DNA of 64,000 nucleotides. It comes from Echinometra lucunter (lineage: Eukaryota > Echinodermata > Echinoidea > Camarodonta > Echinometridae). Positions 58,525 to 64,000 of this stretch are shown piece by piece. The notes beneath the pieces were generated by a model, which had not been told where the DNA came from, searched no databases, and saw only the letters and a program-made list of their open reading frames with translations. Position 1 is the first letter of the stretch. Each line of letters starts with the position of its first letter. The translations under genes and the position numbers were made by a program. Location: positions 21,216,564 through 21,280,563 of the forward strand of contig CM057171.1 in NCBI GenBank assembly GCA_029962745.1. Reading direction: 5' to 3'.

Positions 58525-58565
<41 letters not shown>
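58525..58565. repeat. (TA)n microsatellite
   Basis: About 20 TA units, one of several such tracts in 54.7-58.6 kb. Confidence 0.97.
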
Positions 58566-58568
<3 letters not shown>

Positions 58569-59832
58569 AATATTTATATGGCAAAGACTTTCAAAGAGTA
58601 TTCAAAATTTCTGGGGGGCAACCTCCACCCTGCCCCCCTGCTGCGTACAGCCATGGCACCGAGTGGAAAAGTTCGTGCGGTGTGTGTGGTTATTTCTATC
58701 ATGTTAACAATAACGATAGTAATCTCGAATGAAGTTGTCTTTAGGGACGTGAAGGATTTTATTTTTATTTATTTTTTGGGGGGGAAAATGATGCATCTTG
58801 CTAGATACCACCCTGTATTTAAATTTTGAGAGCGAGCGAAGCGAGCGAGCCGAAAACTTACAACTTGAATTGCAATAAAAACATGTTATTTTGTTATCAA
58901 AATACACCATCGACCACTCAGGCTCAGGCTCAGATGATATTTCAGTTAAATATCTAATCACCTCGCTGCCAATGACACGTCCCTCGTCTATCGCTTTCAG
59001 TCCGAAACTACCATATACCGTTACAAGCGAGCGAGGAAGCATATACTCACCCCTTCAGTAAATTACAATGTGAGCCTATGAAACATCTAAATTATTCATT
59101 TGGCCACCTCACTCGCCTAATTCGTTTGCTTTGAAAAAAAAATCAAACAATTATTTATCGAGCGAGCGCATCGATCGAAGAAAATTATACCCTTTTTTAT
59201 TGTAGAAGGGTTATTTCGTCATCGAAATATTAATATCTAAATAATCTATCGATCCTCTGTGAGCTGAATATGAATCGGTTTTGGTACCTGGCTCACCGTC
59301 CGAAACCATTCTGTTTTTACAAGCGAGCAAAGTCAGTGACGCCCACCCCCCCCCCCCCCCCCCTCCCACTGCAAGATGCAAGATACGTTAATATATGGAT
59401 TCGTCAGCAAAATACAGTGGATGTTTTGCTTTGGCTTTGTTTTTGTTTTGTTTTGGGGTTTTTTTTGGTTGTAATTTTGTGAACCTCCTCGCTGCCCAAA
59501 TATTATGATACTTTGCTAACTCGCTTCTGAAATAGTGCCCGAAATCATTTTGTTTCCAGCGTATGTAGCGAGCTAGCAAACGAACAAATGGGAATTTTTG
59601 TGTTTTTTTTTCTGTAGGCCATCTACTGAAAGGCCCCTTTTAAGTAAACTTCTTGGAGTGAAATCCAGATGTGGTTATTAATAATATTCTATGAATGGAA
59701 CAATAGCAGCCTATATCATTAGATTGAGAGACAAGATGCAAACCGATTCCTTTCATAAGAATATTAATTAGCATCGGCATCGTTAAGTCCTTCTCCTTGT
59801 TTCCCCCCTTTTTTCTCTTTCCTTCTTCTTTC

Positions 59833-59869
<37 letters not shown>

Positions 59870-60337
59870 GGGCAGCCGATGGGAGGGGGGCACAAATTCA
59901 ACAAAGATGTGCACCACATCCTTCATTTTCACTTTTAAAAATGCAAAAGTGGCCTCATAACCAGCTCTGTCGCTTCACTCCCTCGCTTTCGAGTTTCTTC
60001 GAAAAATTTTACGCGTCTCGCCCCACCGCCCAGGAAAAAAATTTCTGCGTACTGCCCTGACTCCATTCATTTAAAGAGAAATACTTTTCTTTAGCAAATC
60101 ATGCATTCACCGAGGAGTGAATTACAAGAAATGCATTTTTCGGAGCAATCTATGGCTCTTTCCAGAGATAGTTGTAAGTAGCTCAAATAGTTTTAGATTC
60201 ACTTTGTAATATTATTTAGAAAACAGGCAATCAAACAAAGATCTCAGGCATTCTCGTAAACAAATATTGTAAATATTTCGAAATGTAATTTTGAAAGATT
60301 TTTCAAAAGTGTAATTCTCTTTATACGCACTGTATAG
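58566..60337. other. Intronic or intergenic region of the kringle locus
   Basis: Contains 'GAGCGAGCGAAGCGAGCGAG' type short repeats (58831, 59022, 59158, 59320), a C-run at 59346, (CT)n at 59838-59868 and a relic of the GGCCGTACGCAG MITE (about 59870-60060). No confident exon. A 42 bp phase 1-1 candidate at 60338-60379 (KSCYVDGNNTETE) sits 275 bp before the kringle exon but lacks independent support. Confidence 0.45.
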
Positions 60338-60654
60338 GTAAAAGTTGCTATGTGGATGGGAACAATACGGAAACTGAAGGTAGAATTGTGATTCTGCCGA
60401 ATTTCTGATTCTTCAAGTTGCGCCCAAATAAATGATCCAATAAATTGGAAAAAAATTGAACTCGAAGAAATGACTGCTTACTCGATAGAGGTGTAGTCAT
60501 AATATAGTCAGTACGAAGATAAAACATGTGTTCTTCGTGCTTTAATATCCATTTAACCTGTTGACTACTGAATTCTTTCATTCCCATATGCTTAATACAG
60601 GAGCCATCCGGTTCCAGTAGCCTACAGGTTAATTATTCTCTGCATTTTCTTTAG

Positions 60655-60918
60655 CAAACCCAACATGCTTTAAGGACTCTACAGGATTGAATTACAGAGG
60701 TAACTTATCTCATACAATCAACAAACATACCTGCCAGGATTGGACATCTCAAAACCCTCAAGCACATGATAGGACTCCAGCTAATTATCCTAATGCAGGA
60801 TTGGAAAGCAACTATTGCAGGAACCCTGATAACGAAAGAACCGCTTGGTGCTATACGACCACTCCTGGCATAAGATGGCAGTATTGTGCTGTTGGTTTCC
60901 TTGACCCCAACTGCCAAG
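60655..60918 (+). CDS. Kringle-domain exon of a secreted protein
   Basis: A kringle is an extracellular disulfide-bonded module that binds proteins or lysine-like ligands. This 264 bp exon holds a whole one: CFKDSTGLNYRGNLSHT, 'HTCQDW', 'YPNAGLESNYCRNPDNERTA', 'WCYTTTPGIRWQYC' and a last Cys in 'DPNC'. All six kringle cysteines and the conserved NYCRNPD and WCYTT blocks are present, so the fold should be intact. Acceptor TTTAG|CA and donor CAAG|GTAATT are both phase 1, the symmetrical 1-1 exon typical of shuffled extracellular modules. The rest of the gene lies beyond the window or is not recognised. An upstream signal exon is proposed at 54661-54727. Confidence 0.93.
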
Positions 60919-60998
60919 GTAATTGGCGTTTGAATACTTCGCTGCTAAAACATGTTTTTTTTTTTTAAAGATCATAATATAATATTCTCGACTCTTAC

Positions 60999-61388
60999 GG
61001 TGCTTTCACACAATGATGCGACAGTGTAGTATCACGCTGTGTCACCACACTTTTGTGTACAAGCCTATGGGGTATAGGGCGACCAAAAAAAAAAAAAAAA
61101 AATGCCGCCGAGGCATGCAGGACACACTTTTGTTTGCTGCCTAGATACAAATAAAAATACGCACCAAAAAACAAAATCAAATTTGTAAAAAGTTAGCCCA
61201 AAAATTGTTGCCATGAGATTGCTTGCGCAAGTTTTGACAATATGCTCTCTTATTGAGAGTTGACGTATTAATGCGCGTTCATTAGCATATGTGGTGACTC
61301 AAAGTCCCATGTGCAGGTAATGTGTGAAGACAAAACAGTGTGGTGACACAGCGTGTTACCACATTTTCGCATCATGTGTGAAAGCACC
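60999..61388. mobile_element. 390 bp MITE with GGTGCTTTCACAC ends
   Basis: Inverted ends GGTGCTTTCACACAATGATG and its complement ending GTGTGAAAGCACC, with a longer imperfect pairing through 'GTGTGGTGACACAG'. Located in the intron after the kringle exon. Target duplication unclear. Confidence 0.75.
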
Positions 61389-61940
61389 TTTAGAATTCAT
61401 AGTGAGTATGTGAGTGGTTCAAACACCCCTTGATATTTTGTTAAATGTGAGTGCTAAACAGAAATTGCACTCATTCGCGCCATATAACGACCAACATCTT
61501 TTGGTAATGTGCATTTTCATGTCAGTTATCCTACTTCATATAACCAACTGATCTTGCTTTTAAGCTGATTATTTTCCATCCTGAGTAATAATAACCTGGC
61601 AAAAGACAGTATCTTTAATTCCGCTGATGAAATTTCTGGTTCATACTGTTGGAAAATACTGAAATGGGTGAACGAACACCTGAAATGCTATTTGCTTCAT
61701 TATTTCACGGTTTACAGTAAATGCTTTTCCCACGTTTTTAAATTCACAAGGATTATTCATACTTCTAACAATAATAAAATGCCTTTATTGCATTTCGCAT
61801 ATCGATATAATGTCTCCATGTGCTAATTCCAAAGAACTTTGGTTATTATTACCCCCCCCCCCCCGGCTTCATAGTTCCGGCAACCGTATAACGCTTGGAG
61901 CATTAATGCAATAAGTCTTATCAGGTACCCACTTAGTACC
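61389..61940. other. No feature recognised
   Basis: AT-rich sequence with a C-run at 61852. No conserved coding frame or repeat family identified. Confidence 0.4.
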
Positions 61941-64000
61941 GAAGGCCCACGAGACCGAGGGCCCGCGAGACCGAAGACCCTCGAGACCGAAGGCCCACGA
62001 GGCCGACTTTTTTGTACCTTATTATCCTTTATCAGGTGTCGCGGTTGAGTGGTTTAAGGCGCCTCGTTGCACTGGTGTAACAGGTGCATGCCTGTTATCA
62101 GAGGGGAGGGGGGGGGGGGGGCAGAGCCAAATATTTCCCGGTAACTCCGTCTAGAATTAGTGGCGTAGCTAGGATTTCAGTTTAGGGGGGCGGTAGTGAG
62201 CACGGGAAGCGCGCTCCCAAGGGGGGTGCGGGGGGGGGGGAGTGTCCCCCCGCGAGAAGCGCGGAAGCTCCGACGTTCCTTTGAATCGTTCCTTGTCTGC
62301 TCCCGCTCATCTTAATACGTCCTCTGCCTGTTATCGGGGGGGGGGGGGGGGTTCAGAGCCAAAAATGTCCCGCTAACTTAGTCCAGAATAAGTGGCTTTG
62401 CTAGGATTTCATTTTAGGGGGCTGTAGTGAGCACGCGAAACACTTGCGAAACACTTAATATTGAGCGCGCGAAAGGCGCTCCCTATAAGGGGAGTTTTCC
62501 CCCTCCCCCGCGAAGCACGGAAGCTCCGACGTTTTTTTTTTTTTTTTTTTTTTTTTTGGGGGGGGGGGGGAGGATGCAGGGAGGGGCGTTTATTTAGGAA
62601 TCAATATGTTAACATAACTGGAAGAGAACAGAGAGGGAGAGAGAGAGGGGGGGGGGTGTCAAGAAGAACGATAGGAGAAATTGAAAGTAAAGTGAGCTGT
62701 GAGAAAAGTATAGAGGAAAAGAACTTGGAAGAGTATCCAATTTATTTGAGCGTGCTCTGTGTCTATCAGTGGGTGGGATGAGTGTGTGCGTTTATATGCA
62801 AAATATGGTTGGAATATTTCTGAAAAAGAAAAGCTTGTAATTTGCAACAGCCCCCCTTTTTTATTTGCTTTATTACTTCGGATGCGGCACCTCTGTATTT
62901 TGGTTCATCAGTTCATTAAGAATTATGTTCTAATTGTTGTAACATTTTTTGGTTTCACCTCGGTTGTGAAGATTTCTTCAGAGACTTTGGCATGATTTCG
63001 TTAGACAATGAAGTGAGAGACGGGATGGGGTGTCCGATTTCGTAGTATCCTGAAAAGCATTTTTGCAAACTATTCTAAGTCTAATAAGTTAATATTCAGG
63101 CAGGAGCTGAAATGTTATCTCAGAAAATTGATATTAAAAAAAGAATCAATTAATGAATAGCTGAATGAATGAATGAATGAATGAATGAATGAATGAATGC
63201 ATGATGAATAAATAAATGACATCTATATTTATTAATTGATTACGTCCTCGTAGCAAAGGGGGCGGGGCAGTCGTCCCCCCCCCCCCTCCAAAAAAAACAA
63301 AAACGCCAACAAAAAAATAAGAAAGAAAGAAAACGAAGGGGGAAAACGTGAACGAGAAAAGAAAAAGGCATAGGAGAACGTAAGAAGAGCGGGAACAGAC
63401 AAGGAATAGTTCAAAAAATCGTCACAGCTTCCCCCCTCCCTGCATCCCCCCCCGGAGCGCGCTTTGCGCGCTCTGCAAGTGTTTCGACTACCGCCCCCTT
63501 GAATTAAATCCTAGCTTCGGCACTAATTTTAGACTTAGTTACCGGGAAATTTTTGGCTATCCCCCCCCCCCCCATAACAGGCAGAAAACGTAAGAAGAGC
63601 GGGAACAGACAAGGAACGATTCAAAGAAACGTCAAAGCTTCCGCAATTCGAATTTTTTCTCTTCCCCCCCCCCGATAACAGGCAGAGGACGTAAGAAGAG
63701 CAGGAGCAGACAAGGAACGATTCAAAGAAACGTAGAAGCTTCCGCAATTCGATTTTTTTTATCTCCCCCCCCCCCCCCGATAACAGGCAGAGAACGTAAG
63801 AAGAGCAGGAGCAGACAAGGAACGATAAAAAAAAAAAAAAAACGGCGAAGCTTCCGCAATTCGATTTTTTTTCTCTTCCCCCCCCCCCCGATAACAGGCA
63901 GAGGACGTAAGAAGAGCAGGAGCAGACAAGGAACGATTCAAAGAAACGTAGAAGCTTCCGCAATTCGATTTTTTTTATCTCCCCCCCCCCCCCGATAACA
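61941..64000. mobile_element. Composite foldback element, copy 2 (runs off window)
   Basis: Begins with GCCCACGAGACCGAGG-type units. Then comes a tRNA-like head (GGTGTCGCGGTTGAGTGG at 62036), a G-run, units with 'GAATCGTTCCTTGTCTGCTC', and a centre (about 62580-63240) nearly identical to 42000-42600. From about 63250 tandem units follow in the opposite orientation, each with a C-run and 'CAGACAAGGAACGATT' (about 63595, 63690, 63800, 63920). The right terminus is outside the window. Confidence 0.8.

Noticed and set aside
58653..58734. ATG frame MAPSGKVRAVCVVISIML... with a hydrophobic core, possible alternative signal exon
   Set aside because: No good phase 1 donor follows, and the surrounding sequence is repeat-rich. 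The exon at 54661 has better splice and phase support.
63535..63963. 142-codon minus-strand frame with repeating peptide
   Set aside because: Translation of tandem units in the right arm of the composite foldback.

Overview
This is a eukaryotic, intron-rich and repeat-dense genomic window, most likely from a marine invertebrate deuterostome. An echinoderm such as a sea urchin is my best guess. The evidence is vertebrate-like split genes (IARS2, NUBP1), a kringle exon, many tRNA-derived SINEs, Penelope-like and non-LTR retroelements, TTAA-flanked and Harbinger-type MITEs, and unusually many long homopolymeric G/C runs. Nothing looks bacterial, and most long open frames are low-complexity or repeat artefacts.

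Layout. (1) 1-2418: part of a foldback element whose arms are short tandem repeats. (2) 2475-13354, minus strand: the first three coding exons of NUBP1, a cytosolic Fe-S scaffold ATPase. Intron 1 carries an 8.9 kb element (4097-13009) with Harbinger-like 26 bp terminal inverted repeats, a 3 bp target duplication and a decayed Harbinger transposase. (3) 13355-21227: no recognisable gene; SINEs and microsatellites. (4) 21228-21727: a 500-N gap that begins inside a palindromic MITE. (5) 21744-40181, minus strand: twelve consecutive, phase-consistent exons of mitochondrial isoleucyl-tRNA synthetase (IARS2). They encode about 517 residues, including the HVGH signature and the editing domain. The C-terminal half (KMSKS loop, anticodon-binding and zinc parts) is not found and is probably lost in the gap. 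Its introns hold a non-LTR retrotransposon, many MITEs and SINEs, a perfect 31 x 17 bp minisatellite, and tandem duplications of three exon 3' ends with their splice donors. (6) 40860-44150: a degenerate satellite-like block rich in 'ATGGCCGCC', interrupted by a 2.2 kb foldback whose arms carry tRNA-like heads. A second copy starts at 61941 and runs off the window. (7) 44277-47413, plus strand: a three-exon, 413-residue type II membrane sulfotransferase. (8) 47414-54660: mostly gene-free. (9) 54661-60918, plus strand: a candidate signal-peptide exon and a complete kringle exon, with a cluster of Penelope-like element ends between them (55.8-58.4 kb). These ends carry hammerhead-ribozyme-like motifs and abut (TA)n tracts. 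(10) 60919-64000: a MITE and the second foldback.

NUBP1 and IARS2 are on the same strand, but nothing shows shared regulation. The sulfotransferase and kringle genes look like independent secretory-pathway genes. Exon boundaries were inferred by eye from splice signals, codon phase and remembered family conservation; no alignment was run.
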